DNA from: Flavobacterium ammonificans
GTDB lineage: Bacteria; Bacteroidota; Bacteroidia; Flavobacteriales; Flavobacteriaceae
Length of the DNA: 64,000 bases
Reading direction: 5' to 3'
Assembly (NCBI RefSeq): GCF_020885975.1
Contig: NZ_AP025183.1
Coordinates: 496,001 to 560,000, forward strand
Shown: positions 1 through 9,009 of the stretch, piece by piece
Layout of the letters: every line of letters begins with the position of its first letter
Numbering within the stretch: the first letter of the stretch is position 1
Made by a program: the position numbers and the translations under genes
The notes under the pieces: model-generated
Told to the model about the DNA's origin: nothing
Database searches by the model: none
The model's input: the letters and a program-made list of their open reading frames with translations, nothing else

Positions 1-1008
1 CGAGTAGTTTTTTTAATGGACAAAATCATGCGTAAGTTTGGCTTATCTGGAAAAAGTATTGTGCCTTTGATTTCAGGAACTGCCTGTGCAATTCCAGCGA
101 TAATGGCTACACGAAATATCGAAAATTGGAAAGAACGATTGATTACAATTTTAGTAACGCCATTTACAACTTGTTCTGCAAGACTTCCTGTTTATGCTAT
201 TATTATTGCTTTGGTAATTCCTGATACTCGTGTATTTGGAATCATCAATATGCAAGGATTGACACTAATGTTGTTGTACTTACTTGGTTTTGGAATGGCA
301 ATATTCTCAGCTTATATTTTAAATTCGATTTTAAAAATAAAAGGCAAAACCTACTTTGTAATCGAAATGCCAAATTATAAATTGCCGTTATTCAAGAATG
401 TAGCTATTAATGTAATCGAAAAAACCAAAGCGTTTATTTTTGGTGCAGGTAAAATCATTTTAGCCATTTCTATTGTTTTATGGTTTTTAGCCTCTTATGG
501 TCCTGGTGAAAAATTCAATAATGCTGAAAAAATTGTAATTGAAAAAAACAGCGCTAAACCTTTAGAAGAAACCGAACTACAAAATGCTATTGCTTCGCAA
601 AAATTAGAAAACTCCTATATCGGAATTATGGGAAAAACTATCGAGCCTGTAATTTCTCCTTTGGGTTACGATTGGAAAATTGGCGTAGCGATTATTAGTT
701 CATTTGCTGCTAGAGAAGTGTTTGTTGGAACATTGGCTACAATATATAGTGTAGGAGATAGCGATAATGACACTACCATTAAAAACAAAATGCAAGCTGA
801 AATTCACCCAGAAACAGGCCAAAAAATATTCAATTTTGCCTCGGGTATATCCTTATTATTGTTTTATGCTTTTGCTATGCAATGCGCCAGCACCATTGCC
901 ATTACTAAAAAAGAAACCAACTCTTGGAAATGGCCTTTGGGACAATTAATTTTCATGAGCGGTTTGGCCTATCTCGTTGCCTTAATTGCCTATCAAATTT
1001 TAAATTAA
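1..1008 (+). CDS. feoB: Ferrous iron transport protein B, C-terminal part (5' end outside the window)
   Basis: This is the membrane half of the inner-membrane Fe(II) transporter FeoB. The reading frame is open to base 1 (codons for RVVFL precede the Met at 16), so the gene is cut by the window edge and the N-terminal G-protein domain is not visible. Both Gate motifs are present: TPFTTCSARLPVY near residue 48 and AAREVFVGTL near residue 231, counting from the Met at 16. Several hydrophobic helices surround them, as expected for the permease core. The C-terminus at 1008 looks natural. It lies directly upstream of a TonB receptor and a FeoB-associated small protein on the same strand, which fits an iron uptake block. 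The identification is firm; whether a FeoA partner precedes it cannot be seen. Confidence 0.95.
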   Translation, partial: RVVFLMDKIMRKFGLSGKSIVPLISGTACAIPAIMATRNIENWKERLITILVTPFTTCSARLPVYAIIIALVIPDTRVFGIINMQGLTLMLLYLLGFGMAIFSAYILNSILKIKGKTYFVIEMPNYKLPLFKNVAINVIEKTKAFIFGAGKIILAISIVLWFLASYGPGEKFNNAEKIVIEKNSAKPLEETELQNAIASQKLENSYIGIMGKTIEPVISPLGYDWKIGVAIISSFAAREVFVGTLATIYSVGDSDNDTTIKNKMQAEIHPETGQKIFNFASGISLLLFYAFAMQCASTIAITKKETNSWKWPLGQLIFMSGLAYLVALIAYQILN

Positions 1009-1026
1009 AATTTCTTTATTTATATT

Positions 1027-1056
1027 TTGTCTAAATAAAATTAATTTTTACATTTG
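1027..1056 (+). promoter_or_regulatory. Promoter of the FecA-like receptor gene
   Basis: TTG at 1027-1029 and TACATTTG at 1049-1056 are separated by 19 bases, an exact match to the Bacteroidota -33/-7 pattern. An imperfect palindrome just downstream (about 1063-1076) resembles the TTAGATTAATCTAA type of metal-repressor site and may overlap the transcript start; that part is weak. Confidence 0.6.
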
Positions 1057-1081
1057 CAATGTAGAATTAATCTAAATAAAA

Positions 1082-3313
1082 ATGAAGAATATAATTATCG
1101 CCTTAGCTTTCTTAACTAGCACAGCTACTATTGCCCAAAATTATCCGCTTTTTAGCACTGATACTGTGAATAAACTTGAAGCTGTCATAATTAAATCCAA
1201 ACAACAAAGCCCAGAAAGAATGCCAGAGATAAAAGAAAATGTTTTATTCTCAGGTAAAAAAAATGAAGTTTTGAAACTTTCTAACATCAATGGAAACTTC
1301 ACAACGAATAATGCTAGAGAAATTTTTTCAAGAATCCCTGGAGTTACCATTTGGGAAAATGAGGGATCTGGAATCCAAATTAATGTTGGGGTTCGCGGAC
1401 TAAGTCCAAACAGAAGTTGGGAGTTAAATACCCGTCAAAACGGATACGACATTTCATCTGATGTATTTGGATATCCTGAGGCATATTATAATCCGCCATT
1501 AGAGGCTGTGGAAACGGTAGAATTAGTTCGTGGTGGGTCTGCATTGCAATTTGGACCTCAATTTGGAGGGATGTTAAACTATGTTTTAAAAAGAGAGACT
1601 AAAAAACCATTTTCTTTTGAAACACAAAATACAGTTGGAAGTTACGGCTTAATGAGTAGCTACAATGCCATTGGCGGAAAACACAATAAATTCTCTTATT
1701 ATATCTATAATCATTCCCGTAGTGGCGATGGATGGAGAGAAAACAGCGAGTACACTGTTAGAAATACCCATGCATTCGTAGCTTATGATTTTTCTGAAAA
1801 AACGAAGTTGTCTGCTGAATACACTAATATGGATTACAAAATGCAACAAGCTGGAGGTTTGACTGATAGTCAATTCAACACCAATGCTCAAAAATCTTTA
1901 AGAGAAAGAAACTGGTTCGGTACGCCTTGGAATGTACTTGCCATTAATTTTGATACTAAACTAAACGATCGTTTTTCATCCAATACTAAATTGTTTGGGC
2001 TTGTAGGAGAACGTAATAGTGTTGGGTTTACTGCAACTCCCAATGTTGAAGATGTAATTAACCCTGCTACAAATGATTTTGCAAATAGACGTGTTGACCG
2101 TGACTATTACAAAAATTTTGGAATTGAAAATCGTAATATCTTAAAATACAAACTAGGTAATACAGATAATAATCTTGCTTTTGGGGCGCGTCTTTACAAA
2201 GCCAATACACGTCGTGTTCAAGATGGCAAAGGAACAACTGGAGCTGATTTTGATTTGTCAATTGACGGAAGGTACGGTAGAGATTTAGATTTTACTACAG
2301 AAAATGTGGCTGTTTTTGCAGAAAATCAGTTCAAGGTTTCTGAAAAATTCAGTGTTACTCCAGGTATTCGTTATGAATATATTAGAAATACAGGAGAAGG
2401 AAGATTTGGCATTAGTAATGGAAATGATGTAGCTATGCCTGTTAAATCGATAGCAAGAAACCAACCTTTGTTTGGGCTCGGAATGGAATATAAATTTAGA
2501 ACTACCAATATTTACGCCAATATTACCCAAGCTTTTAGACCTGTATTGTTTTCGGATTTTACACCGCCGGCAGTGACAGATGTCATAGACCCTAATTTAA
2601 AAGATGCGAGTGGATTTAATGCTGATTTAGGATTTAGAGGAACTCATAAAAACTATTTGAATTTTGATTTTAGTTTATTTTACTTAAGCTACAATAATAG
2701 AATTGGTGGAATAAGACAATTTATTAATGATGATCCTACTAAAGGAACCTTCTTATTCAGAACCAATTTAGGAGAAACCATTAATAAAGGAATTGAAGGG
2801 TTCTTTAATTTGAATGTGACGCGCTTCTTCCAAATAGAAAAACCATACGGTAACTTGGATCTTTTTGCTTCCATTAGTTTTATTGATAGCCGTTACACTG
2901 ATTTTAGTATTTTCAGTACTACTGGCTCGGCTCCAAATGTAACAATTAAAGAGACCAACCTTTCAGGAAATAGAGTGGAAAATGCGCCGAGATACATTCA
3001 TAACTTTGGACTTTCTTGGGGAAATAACAACTTTTCTACCACATTACAATACAGAATGTCTGGTAAAATTTTTACAGATGCTAACAATACAGTGGCGCCT
3101 TCATCAAACGGGGTAACAGGTATTTTAGAGCAATATCAAGTAATGGATTTCTCTTCTGAATATAAGTTCTTGAAACATTACAATATTAGAGCAGGAGTAA
3201 ACAATCTTTTGGATAAAAACTACGCTACAAGAAGAGCAGGAGGATATCCAGGACCTGGTATTCTTCCGGGAGAAGGACGAACTTTTTACATCTCTTTAGG
3301 AATAAAACTCTAA
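1082..3313 (+). CDS. TonB-dependent outer membrane receptor, FecA-like
   Basis: An outer membrane beta-barrel receptor importing a ferric chelate with TonB energy. The N-terminal 19 residues form a signal peptide ending in IAQ. The plug domain follows, with the typical VELVRGGSALQFGPQFGGML stretch at about residues 147-166. The rest is a long barrel that ends in an aromatic/hydrophobic strand (FYISLGIKL). The plug segments GVRGLSPNR and QAGGLTDSQF are reminiscent of Fe(III)-dicitrate receptors of the FecA type, so ferric citrate or a related siderophore is a reasonable substrate guess, not proven. At 743 residues it is a normal length. It sits between feoB and a FeoB-associated protein and has its own promoter, so iron-dependent expression is likely. 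Confidence 0.9.
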   Translation: MKNIIIALAFLTSTATIAQNYPLFSTDTVNKLEAVIIKSKQQSPERMPEIKENVLFSGKKNEVLKLSNINGNFTTNNAREIFSRIPGVTIWENEGSGIQINVGVRGLSPNRSWELNTRQNGYDISSDVFGYPEAYYNPPLEAVETVELVRGGSALQFGPQFGGMLNYVLKRETKKPFSFETQNTVGSYGLMSSYNAIGGKHNKFSYYIYNHSRSGDGWRENSEYTVRNTHAFVAYDFSEKTKLSAEYTNMDYKMQQAGGLTDSQFNTNAQKSLRERNWFGTPWNVLAINFDTKLNDRFSSNTKLFGLVGERNSVGFTATPNVEDVINPATNDFANRRVDRDYYKNFGIENRNILKYKLGNTDNNLAFGARLYKANTRRVQDGKGTTGADFDLSIDGRYGRDLDFTTENVAVFAENQFKVSEKFSVTPGIRYEYIRNTGEGRFGISNGNDVAMPVKSIARNQPLFGLGMEYKFRTTNIYANITQAFRPVLFSDFTPPAVTDVIDPNLKDASGFNADLGFRGTHKNYLNFDFSLFYLSYNNRIGGIRQFINDDPTKGTFLFRTNLGETINKGIEGFFNLNVTRFFQIEKPYGNLDLFASISFIDSRYTDFSIFSTTGSAPNVTIKETNLSGNRVENAPRYIHNFGLSWGNNNFSTTLQYRMSGKIFTDANNTVAPSSNGVTGILEQYQVMDFSSEYKFLKHYNIRAGVNNLLDKNYATRRAGGYPGPGILPGEGRTFYISLGIKL

Positions 3314-3339
3314 TCTTTAACTAAGAAATAGCCAAGAAA

Positions 3340-3477
3340 ATGGAAAACAATAGCATACAAGAAATAATTGCTTTCACTTTCTTGGCTCTATCAATTGGAT
3401 TTTTGATTAAAAAATACTTTTGGAAGAAAAAAAAATCAGATAAATATTGTGGCAAGGACGATTGTGGCTGTCATTAA
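3340..3477 (+). CDS. FeoB-associated Cys-rich membrane protein (45 aa)
   Basis: This small gene starts at the ATG at 3340 and encodes 45 residues. There is one hydrophobic helix (about residues 8-24), then a lysine-rich stretch, then a short cysteine cluster ending CGKDDCGCH. This matches the FeoB-associated Cys-rich membrane protein family, whose members normally lie next to feoB. Here the FecA-like receptor separates it from feoB. The likely role is assisting Fe(II) transport or metal handling at the inner membrane, inferred from family and neighbourhood. Its stop codon overlaps the stop codon of the convergent ZIP gene by four bases (TTAA shared). Confidence 0.8.
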   Translation: MENNSIQEIIAFTFLALSIGFLIKKYFWKKKKSDKYCGKDDCGCH

Positions 3478-4292
3478 CCCAATGCCACATCTAGCATCAT
3501 CATCACAATAAATCCACCTATAAAACCTAGCGTTGCAATATCTGTATTTTGATCCTGTTGGGTTTCAGGAATCACTTCTTCAACTACTACAAAAATCATA
3601 GCGCCAGCTGCAAATGCTAAAGCATACGGCAACAAGGGTGTGAAAAAGGTAACCGCTACGGCTCCCATAACTGCTGCAATAGGTTCAACAATAGCAGAAG
3701 ATTGTCCATACATAAAACTCTTCCATCGGCTCATTCCCATTCGGCGTAAAGGCATAGAAACGGCAACTCCTTCTGGGAAATTTTGAATTCCAATACCAAT
3801 AGCCAAAGTCAAAGCGCCAGCAATAGAAGCTTCCGGAATTCCAGCTGCCACACCTCCAAATAAAACGCCAACTGCTAATCCTTCAGGAATATTGTGTAAG
3901 GTAATTGCCAAAACAAGTAAAGTGGTGCGTTGCCAAGGTGATTTCACCCCTTCGGTTTCCTGAAAATTAATGTGTAAATGAGGCAAGACTTTATCCAACC
4001 CAAAAATAAATAGGGCGCCTAGAAAAAAACCTATCGAAGCAGGGATTACTTTAGCAAATCCTTCTCCTCCACTCATTTCGATAGCAGGCGCTAATAAACT
4101 CCAAAAACTGGCAGCTACCATCACGCCGCCTGTAAAACCAAGCATTCCATCTAAAACTACTCTATTCATTGTTTTAAAAAAAAGAACAAATGAAGCGCCT
4201 AAAGCAGTTAAAAACCATGTAAATAGCGTAGCATATAAAGCCGCTAAAACCGGATCAATACTTTCAAAAAAATGAATTATATCTTCAAACAT
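3474..4292 (-). CDS. ZIP family divalent metal transporter
   Basis: A 272-residue inner-membrane protein of the ZIP family, which imports divalent cations (zinc, iron, manganese). The two hallmark helices are clear: LVLAITLHNIPEGLAVGV near residues 128-145, and GIGIQNFPEGVAVSMPLRR, each carrying the H/N-x-PEG motif of the binuclear metal site. About eight hydrophobic segments are visible. It is the second gene of a two-gene operon: its ATG lies two bases after the stop of the DtxR-type repressor, so translation is probably coupled and the repressor likely controls this transporter. The actual metal cannot be read from the sequence. Confidence 0.92.
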   Translation of the reverse strand: MFEDIIHFFESIDPVLAALYATLFTWFLTALGASFVLFFKTMNRVVLDGMLGFTGGVMVAASFWSLLAPAIEMSGGEGFAKVIPASIGFFLGALFIFGLDKVLPHLHINFQETEGVKSPWQRTTLLVLAITLHNIPEGLAVGVLFGGVAAGIPEASIAGALTLAIGIGIQNFPEGVAVSMPLRRMGMSRWKSFMYGQSSAIVEPIAAVMGAVAVTFFTPLLPYALAFAAGAMIFVVVEEVIPETQQDQNTDIATLGFIGGFIVMMMLDVALG

Positions 4293-4294
4293 AC

Positions 4295-4942
4295 TTATTG
4301 AACATAAAGATTAGTTGCTATTTTATTCGATATAGTTAACTCTTTGCCATCCAATTCGATAACAATTGAGTTGTCAAAAGATTCTTTTTCCAAAACCTTG
4401 ATATGAGAACCTAAAGTAATTTTTTGTTTATTCAAATATTGTAAAAATTCTACCGAAGAATCTTTTACGCCAACGCACAGAAAAAGTTTTTGATGTGCTA
4501 CTTCTGACAATAATGATTTATTAATTTTTCGAATCTCGCCTTTTTGATCCGGAATAGGATCTCCGTGAGGATCTGTATTTGGAAATCCTAAAAACGCATC
4601 GAGCCTGTTGGTTAGCTTTTCTGATTTTATATGTTCTAATTCTTCCGCAATATCATGAACTTCATCCCAAGAAAAACCTAGTTTTTCTACTAAAAAAACC
4701 TCCCATAATCGGTGTTTTCTAACAATCATTTTGGCTTCTCTAAGCCCCGTTTCAGTTAACGTTACTCCATAATATTTTTGGTGAGAAACCAAATTCTTTT
4801 CAGATAATTTTTTTACCATATCCGTCACCGAAGAGGCTTTGGTGTTGAGTACAATTGCAATCGCATTTGTATTTACCCCTTTTGGTGTACTAGATGATAA
4901 ATGGTAAATCACCTTAATGTAGTTTTCTTCAGAGCTAGTCAT
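4295..4942 (-). CDS. DtxR/MntR-family metal-dependent transcriptional repressor
   Basis: A 215-residue regulator starting MTSSEENYIKVIY; the ATG at 4942 is preferred over an upstream TTG because it begins exactly at the family's first helix. The N-terminal winged helix (residues 1-65) contains the recognition helix region TKASSVTDMVKKLSEKNL. The dimerisation and metal-binding domain follows, with HRLWEVFLVEKLGFSWDEVHDIAEELEH providing the expected His/Glu ligands. Residues about 145-215 form a FeoA/SH3-like domain, so this is the longer IdeR/DtxR-like form rather than short MntR. A divergent TonB receptor starts 86 bases away with a palindrome between them, so it probably senses Fe(II) or Mn(II) and represses itself, the ZIP gene and the receptor. 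Confidence 0.9.
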   Translation of the reverse strand: MTSSEENYIKVIYHLSSSTPKGVNTNAIAIVLNTKASSVTDMVKKLSEKNLVSHQKYYGVTLTETGLREAKMIVRKHRLWEVFLVEKLGFSWDEVHDIAEELEHIKSEKLTNRLDAFLGFPNTDPHGDPIPDQKGEIRKINKSLLSEVAHQKLFLCVGVKDSSVEFLQYLNKQKITLGSHIKVLEKESFDNSIVIELDGKELTISNKIATNLYVQ

Positions 4943-4993
4943 TGAACAAATTTTTATCAAATTTAAAAAATTATTTTAGATTAATTAAAATTA

Positions 4994-5013
4994 TTTTTAG
5001 ATTTACCTAAAAA
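4994..5013. promoter_or_regulatory. Candidate operator for the DtxR-type repressor
   Basis: The 20-base imperfect palindrome TTTTTAGATTTACCTAAAAA has mirrored TTTTTAG/CTAAAAA ends and lies between the divergent repressor and TonB receptor genes. DtxR-family proteins typically bind palindromes of this AGGT/ACCT kind. An additional partial site (TTTTAGATTAATTAAAA) overlaps it on the left, near 4975-4991. A TAAATTTG -7 box for the repressor gene is at 4958-4965 on the minus strand, so binding could block both directions. Confidence 0.6.
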
Positions 5014-5028
5014 TTTGATTTCAATTTG

Positions 5029-7077
5029 ATGAAAAAACTATTGTTTTTTATTGTTGCCTTTTCTATTCAACTACATAGTCAAACAACTGACACCGTTGCA
5101 AAAAAAGAAAAAGTGAAACTAGAGCTCGACGAAGTGGTTGTTTCTGGTACGCTTAAACCAATGCGGAGATTACAAACTCCTGTCCCAGTAGAAATAATAA
5201 CAGCTACATTTTTAAAACAAAATCCTACCGCAAATATCTTTGATGCATTACAAAATGTAAATGGCTTACGTCCTCAAAACAATTGTAATGTTTGTAATAC
5301 TGGCGACATTCGCATCAATGGTTTAGACGGTCCCTACACGATGGTAACTATTGATGGTATGCCCATAGTGAGTGCCTTAGGAACAGTTTACGGCTTATCC
5401 GGAATACCCAACTCCATGATTGATAGAATAGAAGTGGTTAAAGGTGCCGCCTCAACTTTATATGGAAGTGAAGCAGTCGGCGGATTGATTAACATAATTA
5501 CCAAAAGGCCAAAAACGGTTCCAACTATTACAGCCGATATTTTCTCTACATCCTGGTTAGAAACCAATATCGATTTAGGGTATAGAGCCAATTTTGGCAA
5601 AAAAGTAGATGCGCTAATTGGAGTAAACTATTTTAAATACAACAATCCGTTAGACAACAATAATGACAATTTCACCGACCTCTCCTTGCAGGATCGAGTT
5701 TCAATATTTTCAAAATTAAATTTTAGCAGAAAATCTCAAAAAGAGCTCAGCTTGGTTTCTCGTTATTTATATGAGGACCGATGGGGCGGTGAAATACAAT
5801 GGAATAAAGGTTTTAGAGGAGGAAACCAAGTATATGGAGAAAGCATTTATACTTCTCGATACGAATTTCTTGGAAAATATGAACTCCCTGTTCAAGAAAA
5901 ATTGTATTTCCAATTCTCAATTATTGGTCATGATCAAAATTCTGTATATGGTAATTCTACATTTCTTGCCAATCAAAAAATTGCTTTTGGACAATTCCTT
6001 TGGGATAAGAATTGGAAGAACAATTCATTTCTTTTTGGAAGCGCTTTCAGATACCAATACTATAATGACAATACGCCTGCTACTAACAACGCAAATCATT
6101 CTAAAATTTACAGCCTATTTGCACAAGATGAAATTACTTTTTCAGACAAAACAAGTACTCTCCTTGGACTGCGTTATGATTACAATTCAGCACATGGCTC
6201 TATAGTAACCCCTCGTTTTGCTTTTAAATACAAGCCCACTCCCAATGATATTTTACGATTCAATTTTGGAACCGGTTTTAGAGTAGTTAACCTTTTTACC
6301 GAAGATCATCAAGCATTATCTGGAGCGAGAGATGTCATATTGACCTCTAATCTTGAGCCAGAAACATCGTATAACGTAAATTTTAACTACCTGAAAAAAT
6401 ACAGCTTAACAAATGCTGGAGTCATTAATTTAGAATTTTCTTCTTGGTACACCTATTTTACGAATCGGATTTTTGCCAATTATGATTTGAACCCCGATCA
6501 AATTGTATACGATAATTTGAACGGCTATTCTAAAATTTTTGGGCTTAGCTCAAATGTAGATTGGATCACACCATTTGGTCTAAAAGCCAGTCTTGGCGCC
6601 AGCTATTTTGATCCTTTAACAATGCAAGACAACCAAAAATTTGTGCCCCTTTTTACAGAAAAATTTTCGCTTAACTGGGCTGTTAGTTATGAAATTCCGT
6701 CTTGGTATTTAGCCATTGATTACACTGGAAATCTCACTGGGCCAATGCGTTTGCCTCTACTTGGCCCACTTGATCCTCGTCGAGAAACTTCTCTTCCATT
6801 TAGTATCCAAAACATCCAATTTACATTTAAAAAAATTCATAATTTAGAAATCTACACGGGAATAAAAAATTTACTAAACTGGACGCCTAATCGCAACAAT
6901 CCGTTTTTAATTGCTCGTGCTAACGATCCTTTTGACAAAAATGTGCAATTTGATCCTAATGGCAATGTGGTACCAACTGTTGACAATCCTTATGGTTTGA
7001 CATTCGATCCAACTTATGCTTATGGCCCTAACCAAGGGATTCGCTTTTTTGCTGGACTACGATTTCATATTGACTAA
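5029..7077 (+). CDS. TonB-dependent outer membrane receptor
   Basis: A 682-residue TonB receptor. The ATG at 5029 is used because it gives a standard signal peptide (MKKLLFFIVAFSIQLHSQ); an in-frame TTG one codon earlier is not needed. The N-terminus after cleavage carries LELDEVVVSGTLKPMRR, a TonB-box-like region. The plug domain carries a Cys pair (NNCNVCNTGDIRINGLDG near residue 85) and ends with VKGAASTLYGSEAVGGLINI. The barrel ends FFAGLRFHID. The substrate is unknown; the Cys-containing plug is shared by many flavobacterial receptors annotated as siderophore or metal receptors. Its position behind a DtxR-type operator argues for metal-regulated uptake. Confidence 0.9.
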   Translation: MKKLLFFIVAFSIQLHSQTTDTVAKKEKVKLELDEVVVSGTLKPMRRLQTPVPVEIITATFLKQNPTANIFDALQNVNGLRPQNNCNVCNTGDIRINGLDGPYTMVTIDGMPIVSALGTVYGLSGIPNSMIDRIEVVKGAASTLYGSEAVGGLINIITKRPKTVPTITADIFSTSWLETNIDLGYRANFGKKVDALIGVNYFKYNNPLDNNNDNFTDLSLQDRVSIFSKLNFSRKSQKELSLVSRYLYEDRWGGEIQWNKGFRGGNQVYGESIYTSRYEFLGKYELPVQEKLYFQFSIIGHDQNSVYGNSTFLANQKIAFGQFLWDKNWKNNSFLFGSAFRYQYYNDNTPATNNANHSKIYSLFAQDEITFSDKTSTLLGLRYDYNSAHGSIVTPRFAFKYKPTPNDILRFNFGTGFRVVNLFTEDHQALSGARDVILTSNLEPETSYNVNFNYLKKYSLTNAGVINLEFSSWYTYFTNRIFANYDLNPDQIVYDNLNGYSKIFGLSSNVDWITPFGLKASLGASYFDPLTMQDNQKFVPLFTEKFSLNWAVSYEIPSWYLAIDYTGNLTGPMRLPLLGPLDPRRETSLPFSIQNIQFTFKKIHNLEIYTGIKNLLNWTPNRNNPFLIARANDPFDKNVQFDPNGNVVPTVDNPYGLTFDPTYAYGPNQGIRFFAGLRFHID

Positions 7078-7106
7078 CATTTTAATCTTATCTTGTTTTT
7101 ATTACT

Positions 7107-7114
7107 TATTTTTG
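7107..7114 (+). promoter_or_regulatory. Possible -7 element of crtY
   Basis: TATTTTTG fits TAnnTTTG and ends four bases before the crtY ATG at 7119. No TTG at the normal distance is seen. If used, the transcript would be leaderless or nearly so; otherwise crtY may be read from the receptor gene upstream. Confidence 0.25.
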
Positions 7115-7118
7115 AAAC

Positions 7119-8264
7119 ATGAAGCAATACGACTACATTTTTACCGGCTCAGGCTTATCCGCTTTAATGACGGTATCCAAAATGATTCTGTCTCAAAAAT
7201 TTCAAACCAAAAGTATTTTGCTTTTGGACGAAAACGCAAAAGAAACTAACGATCGAACTTGGTGTTTTTGGGATCAAAAAGAAACTCTTTGGGAACCTTC
7301 TATTTCAAAAAAATGGGATTCGGTGTTGTTTGCTAATGCTGATTTTAAACGAAACTTAGAATTACACCCCTACCAATACAACAAAATTCAGGGATTGGAT
7401 TTTTACAATCAGTTATTGGAATTGATTGCAAATCAAAAAAATATTGATTTTGTCCAAGAAAAAGTCCTTGCAATAGAAGAATCAGAAAGTATTGTTTTGG
7501 TAAAAACCGAAAGTCAAAGTTATTCTTGTAGCCAAGTTTTCAATTCGATTTATAATCCTTCATTAGTCACCAATCAGTCGAAATATCCTTTGTTGCAGCA
7601 GCATTTTGCGGGTTGGTTTATTAAAACCGAAAAGCCAATATTCAATCCCGAGCAAGCTACATTTATGGATTTTTCGGTGGCGCAAAAAGGAAACACCCGT
7701 TTTATGTATGTTTTGCCTACTTCAGAAACCGAAGCCTTGTTGGAATACACTTTGTTTTCAAAAGACTTGCTTTCAAAAGAAGAATATGAAACCGAAATCG
7801 AAAATTACATTCAAAAATTAGGTATTCAAAACTATAAAATTGTCGAAAAAGAGTTTGGAAATATCCCCATGACTTGTTACCCTTTTTGGAAACACAATAC
7901 CCAAAATGTAATTAATATTGGCACCGCAGGAGGTTGGACCAAAGCCAGTACAGGTTTTACCTTCAAAAATTCCGACCAAAAATCAACTGAATTAGTTTCG
8001 TTTTTAGAAACTCAAACCGATTTTAGAAAGTTCCATAAAAAGACTAAATTCTGGTGGTACGATTTGCTTTTGTTAGACATTTTAGACCAAAAAAATGAAA
8101 CAGGAGCTGCCATTTTTTCTGCCCTTTTCCACAATGGAAATTCACCACTTATTCTTAAATTTTTGGATGAAAAAACTTCATTTTGGGAAGATTTGCAAGT
8201 CATTTGGAAATGCCCAAAAGGACTTTTTATCAATGCTTTATTAAGACGACTATTCCGATTTTAA
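7119..8264 (+). CDS. crtY: Lycopene beta-cyclase, CrtY type
   Basis: Converts lycopene to gamma- and beta-carotene on the way to the yellow carotenoids (zeaxanthin and similar) that colour flavobacteria. At 381 residues it is of normal length for the CrtY family. The N-terminus has a Rossmann-type FAD/NAD site, YIFTGSGLSALMT (residues 6-18). The conserved NDRTWCFWD motif follows at about residues 42-50, and the family motif FGNIPMTCYPFW with NIGTAGGWTKASTGFTF lies near residues 248-285. No other carotenoid genes are adjacent; the gene follows the TonB receptor by 41 bases in the same direction. The assignment rests on these motifs. Confidence 0.88.
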   Translation: MKQYDYIFTGSGLSALMTVSKMILSQKFQTKSILLLDENAKETNDRTWCFWDQKETLWEPSISKKWDSVLFANADFKRNLELHPYQYNKIQGLDFYNQLLELIANQKNIDFVQEKVLAIEESESIVLVKTESQSYSCSQVFNSIYNPSLVTNQSKYPLLQQHFAGWFIKTEKPIFNPEQATFMDFSVAQKGNTRFMYVLPTSETEALLEYTLFSKDLLSKEEYETEIENYIQKLGIQNYKIVEKEFGNIPMTCYPFWKHNTQNVINIGTAGGWTKASTGFTFKNSDQKSTELVSFLETQTDFRKFHKKTKFWWYDLLLLDILDQKNETGAAIFSALFHNGNSPLILKFLDEKTSFWEDLQVIWKCPKGLFINALLRRLFRF

Positions 8265-8327
8265 TTTAGCTATTCAACGATAACAAATCTTTATGATTTG
8301 ATTACTTCTTTAGACCAGATTTCTATT

Positions 8328-8335
8328 TATCTTTG
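8328..8335 (+). promoter_or_regulatory. -7 element upstream of the bacilliredoxin gene
   Basis: TATCTTTG matches TAnnTTTG 53 bases before the ATG. No TTG lies at the usual 18-20 base distance, so only half of the promoter is supported. Confidence 0.4.
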
Positions 8336-8388
8336 CCTAAGATTTTTTGAATCAAATATCGTATATCATTAATTTAATATAAATAATT

Positions 8389-8799
8389 ATGTATCCAGAA
8401 GAAATGGTAAGACCAATGAAAGCGGAATTAGTTGACGCTGGTTTTCAAGATTTACATACTGCTGAGGCTGTTGAAAACGCTATCAAAGGAGCAGGGACTA
8501 CATTAGTAGTAGTGAATTCTGTTTGTGGTTGTGCTGCAAGAAACGCACGTCCGGGAGCAAAAATGAGTTTAGAAGGTGCTAAAAAACCAGATCATTTGAT
8601 TACGGTTTTTGCAGGAGTTGATAAAGAAGCAGTTGATGCAGCGCGTCAACACATGTTCCCTTTTCCTCCATCTTCACCAAGTATGGCTTTGTTTAAAGAC
8701 GGTGAATTAGTTCATATGTTAGAGCGTCACCATATTGAAGGTCGCCCAGCCGAATTAATCGCAGAAAACTTACAAGACGCCTACGCAGAGTTTTGTTAG
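8389..8799 (+). CDS. BrxA/BrxB family bacilliredoxin
   Basis: A 136-residue thioredoxin-fold protein of the YphP/YqiW family. In Firmicutes these proteins remove bacillithiol from mixed disulfides on proteins. The active site CGC (C46-G47-C48) is visible in [16 protein letters not shown]. The rest ([43 protein letters not shown]) follows the family closely and the length is standard. It is a single-gene unit between crtY and trhO with a -7 box upstream and a strong hairpin terminator downstream. Bacteroidota members are common, and some species make bacillithiol; whether this one does cannot be told here. Confidence 0.92.
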   Translation: MYPEEMVRPMKAELVDAGFQDLHTAEAVENAIKGAGTTLVVVNSVCGCAARNARPGAKMSLEGAKKPDHLITVFAGVDKEAVDAARQHMFPFPPSSPSMALFKDGELVHMLERHHIEGRPAELIAENLQDAYAEFC

Positions 8800-8837
8800 A
8801 CTTGCCGCTAAGGCGCTAAGTCACAAAGAAAATTATT

Positions 8838-8900
8838 ACCGCAGATTCGCAAATTACAATCTTCATAAAAGAAGAAAATTTGCGAATTTGCGGTTTTTTT
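8838..8900 (+). terminator. Rho-independent terminator after the bacilliredoxin gene
   Basis: Arms 8838-8855 (starting ACCGCAGATTCGCAAATT) and 8877-8894 pair over 18 bases with one G-U pair, followed by a run of T to 8900. The arm sequence recurs at 34482-34525 as another hairpin, so it is also a dispersed palindromic repeat of this genome. Confidence 0.75.
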
Positions 8901-8921
8901 ATGGTCCTTTGAGAAAAATCT

Positions 8922-8952
8922 TTGTAGCTTTTGTGGTTAAATACTACCTTTG
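8922..8952 (+). promoter_or_regulatory. Promoter of trhO
   Basis: TTG at 8922-8924, a 20-base spacer, then TACCTTTG at 8945-8952. The predicted start lies about 50 bases before the ATG at 9010. Confidence 0.65.
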
Positions 8953-9009
8953 CAACCGAGTTCTTCCATTTAGAACTCCTACATAATTTCTCACTTAACC
9001 GTTTATAGC

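Noticed and set aside
5771..6205. 144-codon plus-strand frame inside the second TonB receptor
   Set aside because: Alternative frame of a well-supported receptor gene; no motif.
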